Source: Kingdonia uniflora
Taxonomy: Eukaryota; Streptophyta; Magnoliopsida; Ranunculales; Circaeasteraceae
DNA length: 64,000 bases
Assembly (NCBI GenBank): GCA_014058105.1
Contig: JACGCM010002205.1
Coordinates: 2,232,001 to 2,296,000 of the forward strand
Reading direction: 5' to 3'
Under the pieces are notes generated by a model. It was given only the letters and a program-made list of their open reading frames with translations, was not told where the DNA came from and did no database searches. Positions 22,561 to 34,453 of the stretch are shown one piece after another. Each line of letters begins with the position of its first letter. Position 1 is the stretch's first letter. The translations under genes and the position numbers were made by a program.

Positions 22561-24340
22561 CATGGCTTTCTAAAACTTGCTTATTCTATCGGTCACTACC
22601 ACAACATAGTCTACTATCTTTCCAATTTATAATATCGTTATCTGTAATGGTTTACGATCAACAAAGAATCAGTGTATATAGATAGTTTGGGTACTTCAAG
22701 CTCTAGTGCCATGTCCATTCCATAAATTAACGCCTCGTATTTTGCTTTATAGTTTGATGCCTCAAAATTAAGTCAGATCGATTTCTCAATCTTATCATTT
22801 GATGGTGTGATGAGAATGATTCTGATCCCCAAACCTACCAGCCAAGCGAATTCATCGGCTAAAAGCTGCCATCCCTTTTTTCATATCAGATCTGCCTTTT
22901 CATCAAACTATTTTTCAATGACATCAATATCATGTTCTTCCTAATTTGGGTCTTTGACAGGGAAATCTGCTAAAAAATCAGTTACAACCTGCTTCTTTTC
23001 CAAATGTCTTTGTTCGTAGCGTATATCATGCTCTCCCAAGCTAACTGACCATTGCTGTACTCGTCTAAATTTTTTTCTTCGATAAAACCTCTTGAAAGGG
23101 ATAATTTGTCATTATTCAAATCAAATGAGCTTGAACACATTATTTTAACTTATGCGAGGTATACACAAGGATATGGATGATCTTTTTGATTCGGGTGTAC
23201 AATGTTTCTGCCAGAGTAAGAGTTTTATTGATGAAATATATGGGCTTTTCAATTTTATCATCAAGTCGGATGAGTACTGAACTGAGTGAGTTTTCTGTAA
23301 TGGCAAGGTATATTATAAGTTTTTTTTTCCTTCCGTGGGGGTATTCATGATGGGAGGTTTTCCCAAATAACTCTTAAAGTCCTGAAATGTTGCCTTACAC
23401 TCATTATTCGATTCGATTTCTTGATCTTTGTTATGCTTCCCTCTATGTGTCCCTACACATAGTAGGTTAAATAGCCATATACATTGATATGATTATTTAG
23501 ATACAAATCTGTTAATTGTTGTAATTTAGCCAACAAATTTTTTGTACATCTTTCTTGGTTTTAAGTGACAGTATTGATAAAAGAGCTCGAATGCAATCAG
23601 GGTTAGCTTTAATCCATTTTTCAATGATTAAGTATCCCAAGAATTTACCTTATTGGACCCTGAACTAGTATTTATCAGGGTTAAACTTCATTCGGTAAGA
23701 TTGAAGGATTTCAAAAGTTGTATAAAGATCGGTACCGAGTTTTTCTTTTTTGAGGCTTTTACACAACATATCATCAATGTAGACTTTCGTTATTTTTCCA
23801 TGGTGACCTTGGAACATTTTAGTCATTAATCTTTAATTGGTCGCTCCAGCGTTCTTTAGTCTAAAAAATATGACTTTATAGCAGTATAATCAGTGTTCTG
23901 TGATGAATGCTGCTTTCTCGAGATCATTGGGCAGGAGTAGAATTTCATTATAACCTGAAGCAGCATCCATCATCGATAGAAGCTCATGCCCAGCAGTTGA
24001 ATCTAGTAAATGATTGATTATAGGATAAGGAAAACTATCTTTCGAAGTATGTTTGTTAAGGTTGGTGAAATTCATGTAAACTCTAATATTATCATTTTTC
24101 TTTGGAGCGACCACAATGTTCAAAATCTAGTTTAAGTAAATTTTTTTTATGATGAACAAGATGCCGATAACCTTATCGATCTTTTTGATTATTTTTTCTC
24201 AGAGTTGGGGTGCTAATGTTCTCTATTTTTGTTTAACCGCCATAGCCTTATCTTTAAAACCAAGTCTATGACAAGCTAAAGCGGGATCGACAACAGGTAT
24301 TTCTTGGAATGTCCAAGCGAACACATCTCAATTTTCTTTC
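22561..24340 (-). pseudogene. Element E reverse transcriptase, RNase H and second RNase H
   Basis: Around 24330-24120: FAW and ACHRL motifs that open Tat-type RT. 24123-23890: DFT-like NFTNLNKH, DSTAGHELLSMMDA (first catalytic Asp) and AAFITEH. About 23790-23760: VYIDDMLCKS, so the catalytic YxDD box survives. 23330-23090: RNase H region with LIIYLAIT, KPIYFI. 22930-22560: second RNase H with DFLADFP, FEASN, YEALIYG and IYTDSLLIV. The two RNase H regions are the mark of the plant Tat lineage. More than ten stops or shifts. Confidence 0.75.
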
Positions 24341-24439
24341 AAGAATTTAATAGGTGCATTTTGCTCTTTCAAATGTAGACAAGTTCTGACATATGTGTTG
24401 TACTTAGCACCATCGATCTCAATATATTATATTATATTA

Positions 24440-24950
24440 TTTCCATGATTGGTGGTGGGTCCTCTATGGTTCATGCTTTCTACAATTGCTATGTTTCAAA
24501 CTCCTAAGAAGGATCTGCCACAATACTCGCGATATTTTCACATACTCAAGCTAGTTTTTGGCTGCCTTTTATTTCATATACCCCTTCATTCCAATCAAAT
24601 CGCAATGCCAGATGATATGTAGAAGGAATGGCTTTTATGTTATACAGCCAAAAATGTCATATTATTCTTAAATATCATGACTGCATATAGATGACATAAA
24701 ATGTGACGCACTATCGCCGGACCTGCCGTGATAGGAAGTACAATTTTGCTTACCTATACTTCTTTAGACCCATTAAAGCCACTGATATCCATATTGGCTA
24801 CAACCTGATCTGTTAGACACCCATTTGTTCGATTGTACTCTGGAAAAGTACTTCAATAGCACTCCCGGTGACCACCATCATTGTATGCATAATAAAATTT
24901 TTCATTTTTAACATGACAACTATTGCGTCTTGGTGGGGGAACTTGACGTG
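24440..24950 (-). pseudogene. Element E protease region
   Basis: The minus strand contains a DISGFNGSKEV segment followed by a KIVLPITAGP-like run, matching DISGFNGSKEE and KIILPITAG in element G (about 30570-30650). In Tat-type elements this lies between gag and RT at the aspartic protease. The catalytic triad (D-S/T-G) is not recognisable. Poorly preserved. Confidence 0.45.
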
Positions 24951-24959
24951 GCCTCCATA

Positions 24960-25349
24960 ACACTGTCTCTTCCTCCATAACCCCTGCCAGCTTCGAGTTG
25001 GTAGAGATTTAGAGAGGACCTACCTTAGAACCCAGTCCATCGCAGGATGCCGAGAGTACATCCTATTATGTATGTCGGCCTCCACATCTGTCTCATCAAC
25101 CTTGTTCTCTGCCTACAGGCGGAGGCATATCCGACGCTGCTCCCAAGACAAAACCACATAATGGAACCTCCATATGTGGTAGTAATCCTCAGCTTTAGCC
25201 GCATCCTCCTCCGTCATACTGTGGTAAGTTGGTGGTACTAGAATTGAGGTAGGCATCTCCAATGCTTGGTTGCCAAAGTAGCACAATATCAGTCTCTGAA
25301 CATCAGCAACCACCCTCTCTTCATATACCTACCACCTGGTCTTTGCCAT
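24960..25349 (-). pseudogene. Element F aORF-1 (antisense)
   Basis: Minus-strand ATG at 25349 opens MAKTRW, with a stop at codon 7, then reads on: an RLILCYFGNQ helix, a PTSILVPPTY motif, TEEDAAKAEDYYH, and a second part with WEQRRICLRLQAENKVDE. This is the best-preserved aORF-1 of the window in its N-terminal two thirds. TATA box about 85 bp upstream at 25430-25440. Confidence 0.55.
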
Positions 25350-25429
25350 TATTAAATAGAGTCTAGCAAAAGATATTTCTAGCAATAGGGTACTTTCACA
25401 GAGATTACAAATGTTACAGTACAGGTACA

Positions 25430-25440
25430 ATTTATATCAA
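25430..25440 (-). promoter_or_regulatory. TATA box of element F aORF-1
   Basis: Minus strand TGATATAAATT, about 85 bp before the ATG at 25349 and 270 bp from the LTR edge. Confidence 0.5.
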
Positions 25441-25704
25441 CCCGCATTTAATGCAAAGAAACGTTTCCAAAGTAGACATCATTCAAAGAACAACTTCTCT
25501 GGGAACCCCAAACTTCAGGTACATCAATCCTTTCCACCATAATAAATGCCCGATATAGTCCTTAATAAAGAAATACCAAGCACCCAACCAGTCATATTCC
25601 CCATCAATAGATCATCACTTTCCAACTTACAATACCAATAATCAAAAGATTTTTTTCTTTTTCTCAAGCAAAGCCATCCGTGCCTTTAGTTGTGAGGGGG
25701 CAAT

Positions 25705-26302
25705 TGTAGGGACCTATCCCCCGACCTAGTCCAAACTCGAACTACCTAAATTTCAGACTTATGCATTATACACGTGACATGTACAATCAGCATTGACATA
25801 TAGACCTCAAACTGATAAAGAACTTAAATCGAACATTATAGCAAAATATGAACAAGTCAAAAGATACCTACCTCCCATGAACTAACAGTTACCCATTCAA
25901 CTACCACTTACCTCATTATCAGGAGAATGTACTACTACATGATAATGAGCAACAGGTAAGGTCTATATAAAGAAAAAGTTCTAGAGGAGATAAATACCAA
26001 AAAAACCAGATTTTTTAGATTCTAGCACAGGAATTTCTAGATTCTAAAATACCACAAAAGTTTTTATTTAAAGATCAAGCATTTCTAGTTCAAGAGATTA
26101 TTTATAATAAGATATCAGCCTCAAGCAATAAAAGTTACAGTTACTAAACAATCAACTCGAGGTTGTGGTTTCTTACCTATTCAAAGGTTTCCATGCTAAA
26201 TCATCTGTGTCATTTCTTGTATTATATTAAATTTTGTCACAGGAACATTTTGTGTAAGATATAATTTTGAGCTATTTCAAGTTACGGAATTAGGCGATTA
26301 CA
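25705..26302 (+). repeat. Element F 3' LTR
   Basis: 598 bp, TGTAGGG...GATTACA. TATA (CTATATAAAG) at 25963-25972. Closely related to the LTRs of G, H and I. Confidence 0.75.
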
Positions 26303-27115
26303 GTATTCCTTCGGATCAGTGCCATTATATTTATGTATCTTGGGTGTATGGAAACCTGGTGGTACTTCCATATCTAATAACTCTTTTGCAATCGAACTAC
26401 CTTACAACTTGGTAAAATCGTCCTTATTGCCTAAAGCTTGAGCTTCAATCAACTCCTTAATATGTTGATCCATATATTCTTATGTGATGTACTGACATGG
26501 TGCTTGAGTGACTTGGCGAGTTGGTTGGTGATTATGAATTCCAGTACCCTCGCTCAAGCGTTCACGTGCTGGTATCCTAGGTTGAGGTCGTTTCTCCTCA
26601 TCTTGACGCTTGAAAAGCCAGGGACCTCTACTAATATCGGGCTGGCCTTCACTTCCTAAATTAATTGAAGCTTGTGGTTTGTTATGAAGACCTCAGGAAA
26701 TGGCTTTTCTAGTTGCTTCTCTAGGTCAAAATCATTATCGTACAAAAACTTAGGAGTTCGCTGGAATCTTAGCACAATCTCTAGCAAGAGGAGCTTGTTG
26801 AGTATCCTGCAAAGCTTGTAATGCGGTTTATATTTTTGTCATCTGTTCTTCATGTTGCTTGAATACTATTTGATGAGCTTGATGCTCATCCACAAGTTCC
26901 AGTTTGTGGAGCTTACAGTCAAGGACTAACTGACGCTCAAACTCATAATGTTTCTTTATTTTAGCATAAAGGTTTGCTCATAGTTTGGCAAACTGATTTA
27001 GTTCGTATGAAAGATTGAGCTAGGGCCTTGTTGCTAGTCACTTGAAAGTGACCATGATTGAAGATGGATAGTTTAGTAAATGTATGCCTTAAGATATCGT
27101 GGAAAATGTTTTCTT
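26303..27115 (-). pseudogene. Element E gag and leader, decayed
   Basis: Minus strand after the primer site: a leader with TTCC(A)CGATATCTTAAGGCAT that matches element G (about 28595-28630), then fragments resembling the coiled gag N-terminus (CAACTGACGCTCAAACTC region). No frame longer than about 60 codons survives. Confidence 0.5.
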
Positions 27116-27134
27116 TCCCACAGACGGCACCAAA
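27116..27134 (-). other. Element E primer binding site
   Basis: Minus strand TTTGGTGCCGTCTGTGGGA directly after the LTR end; same motif as at 28576 (G) and 35065 (H). Confidence 0.7.
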
Positions 27135-27906
27135 TGTAATGGCCAAATTTTGTAGTAGATCAAAATAGCTTGAAATTAGTTCTTACACCAAATGTACCTA
27201 CAACAAGAATTAGTATAAGAGAATGACACAGGTAACTAGTATGGAAACCTTTGAATAGGTAAAAACCATGACCTCTATTTGAGGATTTAGTAACTATAAC
27301 TTTATTGTTTGAGGCTGATATTTGATTACAAGTTTTGATCTCTTGAGCTAGAAAATCTAAGTCTTGTAATCTAAAATTCTTAGTCCTTTTTTCCTCTGGA
27401 ACTTATTATTTTGATAGACCTCACTTTCAGTTTGATATCGCGTAGAGGCAAGTTCTCCTAAAAATGGGGCAGGTGGTAGTTGAATGTGTAACTGTTAGTT
27501 CATGGGAGATAGTTGTCTTTAATTTGTTTATATTTTCTGTAGTACTCGATCTACATTCTTTTTAAATTCATGGTCCAAGTGTCATTGCTGATTATATATG
27601 TCATGTGTATAGTACGTGAGTCTGGTATCGAGGTAGATCATGTTTGGAATAGGTTGTGGGACAGGTCCCTATAATCAGTTTGAGTTTAGACTATGTCGAG
27701 GGACAGGTCCCTATAATGACCATTATCTCTGTTATTGATGTATGTTACAAAATAGTTTTGATGTGTCTTCATAGCGGTTGTGTAACGGTATGATTCTTCT
27801 TCTTTGTAATGGCTTTGTTAGTGACGTCGGGTGACTATGAAGTTAAACTGCTTGTCAAGAGGTCGAGATTAATGTTTCAATTTTTTATCGGGAGTAAGTC
27901 CTTACA
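27135..27906 (-). repeat. Element E 5' LTR
   Basis: 772 bp, TGTAAGGACTTAC...GGCCATTACA on the minus strand. Its last 580 bp (27135-27716) correspond to the whole F/G/H/I-type LTR, including an internal ATTATAGGGACCTGTCCC at the place where those LTRs begin; the first 190 bp are extra. TATA-equivalent reads TCTATCAAAATA here, a decayed box. Confidence 0.7.
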
Positions 27907-28003
27907 CGAACAAATCTTAACGGACTAGATTTTTAATGGATTTAATGCATACGGGAACGGGTTTAATTCATACAATTGACAGCCTTGTTTATGAGATTAA
28001 AAT
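27907..28003. other. Spacer between elements E and G
   Basis: 97 bp with no gene and no match to the neighbouring elements that I can see; probably the pre-insertion DNA. It ends AAAAT, the potential left target site of element G. Confidence 0.4.
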
Positions 28004-28575
28004 TGTAGGGGCCTATCCCTCGATCTAACCTAAAATTGAGTTGTTCCCAGTTCGAAATACCTCCATATCAGGCTCACTCATTCTCCACACGACTTTTCCA
28101 GTCAACATTGCCACATACTCTGAACAAGTCAAAACTACCTATTTTCATGAACTCAACAGTTACTTAGTCAACTGCCACTAACCACATTGTTCAGAGGATA
28201 TGCTCCAGCACGATGAAGAACTGCGGAAGAGGCCTATATAAATAAAAAGTTCCAAAAGAGACAAAGGCCAGAAAAGCATACGGGAAATTACTAGAAGGAC
28301 TATATCTTCAAATTTTCTCAACACTCCAAACTTCTTATTCACAAGATCAAACATTTCCAAGTCTAAAAATAACTTGTAATAAGATATCATTAGCCTCAAA
28401 CAATAAAAGTCACTATTACGAAACCCTCAACACGAGGTTGTGGTTTTTAACATATTTATAGGTTTTCCATGCTAAATACCTGTGTCATTTCTTATTTACT
28501 GGGCTGTAGTCACATGTACATTGGTGTAAGGACTAATTCCAGGCCACGTTAAGCTCACAGAATTAGTCTATTACA
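28004..28575 (+). repeat. Element G 5' LTR
   Basis: 572 bp, TGTAGGGGCC...GTCTATTACA. TATA (CTATATAAATA) at 28234-28244. Followed by a primer site. Closest to element H's LTRs. Confidence 0.8.
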
Positions 28576-28594
28576 TTTGGCTCCGTCTGTGGGA
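28576..28594 (+). other. Element G primer binding site
   Basis: TTTGGCTCCGTCTGTGGGA immediately after the LTR; G and H differ by one base in the GGC(T/A)CC core. Confidence 0.7.
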
Positions 28595-28653
28595 AATAAA
28601 TTCTTTCCACGGTATCCTAAGACATTTAATCACTCTAGTACAATATTTCAATC

Positions 28654-30357
28654 ATGGTCACATCCATGCGACCAACTATCCGAGTTTAGCTCGATCTCTC
28701 AATCGAGCCAGAATAATTTTTAGAGCTCCGAGCGAATCTCAACTCTGAAGCGGAGAAGTGCAACAAGATCGAACAATAATTAACTAGTAACCGAGAGCTC
28801 TGTGAGAAAGAGCTCGACGCCGAACGATAAACTCGTTTGACAGCGCTCAAACGACATGAAGATCAAATGACAATAATGCAGATTGCCTTGCAAGTTCTAT
28901 ATAACATTTAGCAGGCTCCTCCAACACAAGATCGTGATCAGGTGCCAAAAGCCTCCCAAATTTCTGCGCGGAAAGATTGGGACCTCAAGGTGCCACTAGT
29001 AAGGCCATTTCCATACATATTCAGAATGAACCTCAACCTTCCAGTCATTTCGGGGGGGGGGGATTCAATCTGAAATCAGCCGAGGTCATCAATGTTCTAT
29101 CCATCAAGAGGAAGAACAGACACCTCCGTCTCGAGTTCTAGCGCGAGATCGTTTGAGTGAAGGTATCGGTACTTAAAATCCACAACCTCCTTGTCAAGCC
29201 GCTCAACCGATCCGTCACTATGTTACACAAGAGCATATGGGCCAGCGTATTAAGGAGTTGATCAAAGCACAAGTTCTGGGCACTATCGACGACCTTACCA
29301 AGTTACAAGGAAGTCCAATTTCCAAAGAACTATTCGATATAGATATTCTGAAAGGTTTCCATACTCAAAAAATTTGCGAATACAAAGGTACCAATCCCAA
29401 GGAACACATTCAATAATACCGTGATTCGTTAGGGTTGCACTCTAATCTCAACCACATTCTTTGCCATTTGTTCGCCACAAGTCTATAGGAGGAACAACTC
29501 CAATGGTTTTATTCTTTATCTGAAGACTCCATATAGATATTCAACCAGCTGTAGAAACAATTCATTAAGACATGTGCTCACAACAGAGACAAAGATGAAA
29601 ATTTTTATTCTCTTATCAGTCTCAAACAATCCAACGAAGAGAAGCTCGAGGCATTCACAAAGAATTTCTTGGAGCTCGCACGTAAAGTTGATAATCTAGA
29701 TCAGAAAACTGCTGTTATTTCTTTTACCGAAGTACCTCAACTGAACTGCAAAGCCAAGGAGTACCTTTTCCTCAACAAACCTGCGACCTTGGAGGATATG
29801 ATCATCAAGGTCAATAGTTACGTTCACCTGAAAAGGATGATGGCCGAAAGGCATAAATTTACTAAATCCGTCCTTACATTGAAAGGTCCCTCTACAGACC
29901 TAAGGAGGACCAGGGTGATCAAAAACAAGCCAAGGGAAACAATGGAAACACTCGAAAAGGTGGATCACAAGTCAAATCGGTCCTCCCAAAGATGAATGTT
30001 CGAATCTCTTCAATTTTTCCAATACCCACAAAGGATAAGCTCCACCGTCTCTCACAACTATTGGAACCAATTGAGAGCCGATCGTACTGCATGCACGATA
30101 AGGTAAAACATCATTCTACTTACAATTTCTATGCTTTACAGAGGTTGCTCGAATACATTTTTAAGGAGGGATGGATGCTCGAATATATTATCGACCTAGA
30201 ATCATACAAGGATGGCAGCTATAAGAAGCTGCTTAATGTTGTCCAGGTCAAAGATCAAGCTGAGGAGCAACATCTTTACCATATGTGCCAAAACAACATG
30301 ATCGAGATCAATCAGATCACCAACTCTAATAGATATAGAAGCCAAACTTCTGCCTGA
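28654..30357 (+). pseudogene. Element G gag
   Basis: First ATG at 28654 (MVTSM), followed by an E/L/K-rich coiled segment (LELRANLNSEAEKCN) with stops. The capsid part is best preserved at 29640-29990: EFTKNFLELARKV, VISFTEVPQL, LNKPATLEDMIIKV, the end of the retrotransposon gag fold. 29992-30357 holds the C-terminal part with YCMHDKVKHHSTYN, a worn version of the C-x-F-H-x-D-x-G-H motif, and EGWMLEYI. A G run at 29053-29062 is one frameshift site. It would form the virus-like particle shell. Confidence 0.65.
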
Positions 30358-30399
30358 GTCGAGCAATCATCGGCTCAAAATATAATTCAATAATTGCGA

Positions 30400-30830
30400 T
30401 ACTAGCCATGTCAAATTTCCTCATCATGATCTGCTAGTATTAATGCTCAAGATGAAAAAGTTTGTCATGCACACAATGATGATCGATACTGGCAGTGGTA
30501 TTGAGATCCACTTTCAGAGTACAATAGACCAAATGTGATTGGCCGATCAAGTTATTCAAAGCGACACTGATATTAGTGGATTCAACGGTTCTAAAGAAGA
30601 GTGAGTAGGGAAGATCATCTTACCTATTACCGCAGGATCGACCACCATCGACATCGTCTTCTATGTGATTAACGCCAAATATTTTTATCTCAGGATTATG
30701 GGCCATTGTTGGATTCATAATATTAAAGCAATCGCTTTTACCTATCATCAAGTACACCGCTTTAAATATGACGATGATATCTGAGTAATCAGGGGAAGTC
30801 AAAAGCTTTCTCAGGCTTGCAAAAATACCG
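30400..30830 (+). pseudogene. Element G protease region
   Basis: Contains, across frames, a D-x-x-x-x-D-x-G-S-G-I-E like run (MIDTGSGIEI, about 30485-30515, an intact aspartic protease D-T-G), then a DISGFNGSKEE segment, KIILPITAG, IVFYVINAKYFYL and HCWIHNIKAIAFTYHQVHRF. This order is that of Tat-type proteases. Stops (e.g. TGA near 30536, TGA near 30600) break it. Confidence 0.6.
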
Positions 30831-31039
30831 TCTCTGCAATTCTAGATACCTCCAAAAAATAGGTTGCATAGTAATTACAAGGAAGCTGATCACCCCGTTG
30901 ATCAGCCTTCCATGGAGGAGCCCACCGAATATATCAACATTGATGGACAAAGCAGAGGTACTTTCATCGATACTAAGCTGGTTCAACACAAAAAGGCCCT
31001 CTTATTCAGTTCTTACGACTAAATAAAGACATTTTATTG

Positions 31040-32140
31040 TGGTCTTTCAAAGAAATGCCTGGGGCCGATCCGGCCAATGCATGTCACAAATTGGCAATCA
31101 ACATCAACGCCACCGCAGTAAAATAAAAATAGCGATGCATATCACCACGACTGCAAGATAAAGTTAACATGGAGATCGAGAAATTGATCAAAGTAGGATT
31201 TATTCGAGAAGCCAAGTATCCAGATTGGATATCCAGCATCGTCGCTGTCCCAAACAAGAAAGGAAAGGTCCCCGTTTGTGTAGATTTTACCGATCTCAAC
31301 AAACATATTCCAAAGGACAACTTTCCTTTTCTCAACATTCATCAGATCCTTGATTCCACAGCAGGTCATGAACTCCTATCTATGATGGACGCTACTTCAG
31401 GATATAACCAGATTTTACTCTTGGATGAAGATCAAGAAAAGACCACTTTCATCACTAAAAGAGGACTTTATTACTACAAAGTCATGCCCTTCGGACTCAA
31501 GAACACAGGTGTAACTTATCTACGATTGATGACTACTATGTTCAAAGCACACCTTGGGAAAGTCGTGGAAACCTATATTGACGATCTTTTGTGCAAGAGT
31601 ATACAGTCCATCAATCACATTTCAGCAGCACAATATTCAACATACTTTGATCTTACAGGATGCATCTCAATCCTGATAAGTGTCAATTCGGAGTACATTC
31701 AAGTTGATATCTAGGCTACCTCATCAGCAAGAAGGTGAATATGGCCGATCCAGATCAGATTTGGGCTCTCCTCGACATGCCATCTCCAAAAATAAAAAAT
31801 GATGTTCGGAAAATTTACCGGCAAGATTGCCGCTATCAACCGTTTCGTTTCAAAATCTTCAGACCGCTATCATTGGCTATTCCTATTACTCTGCGGTTGT
31901 ACCATACAAGGAAAAGTTCGACCAAATGCGGTGGTTCAATGGACATCAAAATGCGAGGTAGCTTTCCAGGATCTCAAAACCTATTTTGGGAAGTCTCCCA
32001 TCATGAGCACCCCAATAGATAATGAGGATCTTATTATCTACCTCGTAGTTACAAATACTTCACTAAGCTCGGCTCTCATTTGAGTTGAAGGGAAAATCAA
32101 GAAGCCAGTCTACTTCATCAGCAAAACCCTCATTCAGTCA
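31040..32140 (+). pseudogene. Element G reverse transcriptase and first RNase H region
   Basis: 31040-31160: WSFKEMPGADPANACHKL, then a stop. 31169-31714 open: FIREAKYPDW, CVDFTDLNKH, DSTAGHELLSMMDATSGYNQ (first catalytic Asp), FITKRGLYYYKVMPFGLKN, and VETYIDDLL (catalytic Asp pair) at residues 136-139. The frame then shifts; thumb (MHLNPDKCQFGV) and connection (GKIAAINRFVSKSSDR, 31799-32083) follow, then KPVYFISKT at the start of RNase H. Most catalytic residues survive but the protein is broken at least four times. Confidence 0.8.
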
Positions 32141-32145
32141 AAGTC

Positions 32146-32830
32146 ATGACAAACTACCCACTTCGGGAAGTTCTATCCAAGAATGAAAAATCAAGAATTA
32201 TGCAACAATGGTCCGTCAGCTCGGGAGAGCATGATATCAAGTTTGAACTACGTTATTCCAAATATGGGCAATCCATGGCCGATTTCCTCGTGGATTTTCC
32301 AGTGGAGGATCCCGAGTGGGAGGAGTACAATCCTGACCTTTTAGAGGAAGTTACAGAAGATCTACCCGCCAAAGCATTTGAGGAGCGAGATGAATGGTTT
32401 ACAAGGAAGGGGTGGAGACTTTATAAAAATAGAACAGTAGGACCCGCAGGGTCAGGAATTGGAATCGTACTAATTACTCCTTCCAACGATTGAATAAAGA
32501 AATCAATCTACCTGGATTTTGGGGCCTCAAATAATATCATCGAGTACCAAGCTCTCATTCATGGACTCGACTTCGAACTCGAGCTCGGCGTCCCCAAACT
32601 CTCCATTTACATAGATTTACTACTCATCATCCACCATTACTTTGAACAATATAAGAAAAATTGAAAGATGATCGAATACGTAGCCCTCGTTGCAGATATG
32701 ATGCGCAAGTTTACGCAAGCAACTCTCGATTATCTTCCTTAAGATGAAAATAGACATGCCGATTCCTTGGCATATCTAGCTGGTGTTTTGGGCACAGAAG
32801 CTCGATATCTCCAGATCAAAGTGATTTCAG
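32146..32830 (+). pseudogene. Element G second RNase H (archaeal-type) region
   Basis: 32146-32493 open: TNYPLREVLSK, QWSVSSGEHDIKFE, MADFLVDFP, then GPAGSGIGIVLI. After a stop: FGASNNIIEYQALIHG (catalytic Glu region), IYIDLLLIIHHY (Asp) and HADSLAYLAG (last Asp). The usual tether-plus-RNase H pattern of plant Tat elements, which carry two RNase H domains. Three in-frame stops. Confidence 0.7.
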
Positions 32831-34140
32831 CCACCAGCATTGATCGCATTTTTGTATGCATGATCAACACTGGAGGTGATAAATGGGGAGATGACGTTTG
32901 GCGAAAGCCTTTCTTAGTTTATCTCGGTATTAACAACAAATGTGAAGGACCACTTTCAGCAGATCCGAAGGAGCGCCGACAACTGATAGACAACTCGAAG
33001 CGCTAGACCAATCAAAATGGTACCTTGTACCGCCGGCCAATCATGGGGCCTTACCTTAACTGCCTCTCCAAATAGAAAGCGGACGAGATGCTCTGCGATT
33101 TACATGAAGGGACTTGTGGCTCTCATACCGCAGGACGATCACTAGCAAACAAAGCCATTACAAAAGGAATTTTCTGGCCTGACATGCCCAAGCAAGCAGA
33201 AGAATACTCATACAAATGTGATACATGCCAGCGACATGGAAAAATGATACGCACCCATGCGCTCAAACTCCATGCAAGCAAGGTGTTTTGGCCATTCAAA
33301 AGATGGGCACTCGATTTCATCGACAAATTTCCTAATTCTCTAAGTATCCGCTGCCACCTCCTCGTTACTACCAATTATTTAACAAAATGGGTAAAGGCAG
33401 TTCCACTCTATCAAACTTGAGAAGAAGAGGTCATCTCTTTTATCTGGGAACTCATCATCACTCAGTTTATGTGCCCCCACCTAATTCGTTTCGATAATGG
33501 GACCCAATTTGTTGCAGAAAAGGTTGTAGCTTTCCTCAACCAACATAACATCATTCACTTACCATCCAATCCCTACTACCCTCAAGGAAATGGCCAAGCC
33601 AAAATCACCAACAAAACCATCGTAGATGGGCTCAAAAAAAGGCTACACTCTTAGAAAAAAGGGAATTGGGTTCGCAAACTCCCTAATGTCTTATGGGCAT
33701 ATCGTACCACTCCACGATAGTTGATAGGTTACACTCCATTCCTCCTTGCCTATGGCATTGAGGCCATCATTCCTAATGAATATCATTATCCAGTCAAAGA
33801 TCACGAGCCAAGTGATGAGGAAAATGAGTTCAAATTGGCCTGTAATATCAATTGGATCGATAAAACCAGGGAATGCGCCATTGCTAACCTAGGTCGATAT
33901 CACCATATGCTAGCCAGTTTGTACAACAAATGAGTCAGAAGCTGTACTTTCCCAATCAATGATCTCGTCCTCAGAGAAATGCCTGAACACCGCAAAGAGT
34001 CTCATGATGGGAAACTTCAAGACAATTGGGAGGGTCATTCCTTATCACAGGTCTCTCAGGCCTGGGATCATATTACCTCATGACAGAAGAGGGCGTCCAC
34101 ATCTCGATTCCTTGGAATACTAGGAGACTGAAATGATATT
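32831..34140 (+). pseudogene. Element G integrase
   Basis: 33088-33420 open: HEGTCGSH...GIFWPDM...CDTCQRHG, an HHCC zinc finger; RWALDFIDKFPN with the first catalytic Asp. 33469-33654: RFDNGTQF with the second Asp; then PQGNGQAKITNKT, where the third catalytic residue, normally Glu (GQAE in element H), is Lys. 33721-33933: TPFLLAYGIEAIIP, then a broken C-terminal domain to about 34135 (NWEGH, LKWYYR-like with a stop). Four or more stops; not functional. Confidence 0.75.
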
Positions 34141-34332
34141 ATCGTTTAGTCCCTCACTACTTTATTTCAGTTTCTCGTTTTTCATTCCAAAAATTAGATT
34201 TCTATCTTCATCCAATGTACATCTTTTTTCTGAAATCAATGAAACTTACAAGTTTTTCTCATACATCTCTCTACTTTGTAGACAATACATAGATTAAAGC
34301 ATAGATAATACTAGTTTTCAATCAACATCATT

Positions 34333-34448
34333 CCAGTTAAATCAAGAATATACTTGGTTTGGCTGATTCTACTAAATCTCCTGCGGTTAGAACTTGGTTG
34401 AACTTGTTTTCACTCAAAAGACTCTACCAGACATATGATAAAGCAAAG
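34333..34448 (+). repeat. Element G 3' tandem repeat array, first part
   Basis: Start of an array with unit about 158 bp beginning CCAGTTAAATCAAG; interrupted by element H at 34454 and continued at 45277-45790 with three more units. Confidence 0.7.
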
Positions 34449-34453
34449 GAAAT

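Larger units (their letters stand above)
24951..26302 (+). mobile_element. Element F: 3' end of a plus-strand Tat-type element inside E
   Basis: Left limit approximate. Holds an antisense aORF-1 fragment, a GTGAGGGGGCAAT purine tract and a 3' LTR (25705-26302) starting TGTAGGGACCTA and ending GGCGATTACA. Element E gag resumes at 26303. Only this 3' terminal 1.35 kb exists, so it is either 5'-truncated on insertion or cut back later. Confidence 0.65.
15746..27906 (-). mobile_element. Element E: Tat-type Ty3/gypsy retrotransposon (minus strand)
   Basis: Right end: LTR 27135-27906 with primer site at 27116-27134. Left end: the first 195 bp of the same LTR (15746-15940) with purine tract at 15941-15956. 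Between, in minus-strand order: gag remnant, (element F insertion), protease, RT with VYIDDML, RNase H, second RNase H, integrase, then antisense (plus-strand) genes. Many stops in every domain; not autonomous now. About 10.8 kb after removing F. Confidence 0.8.
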
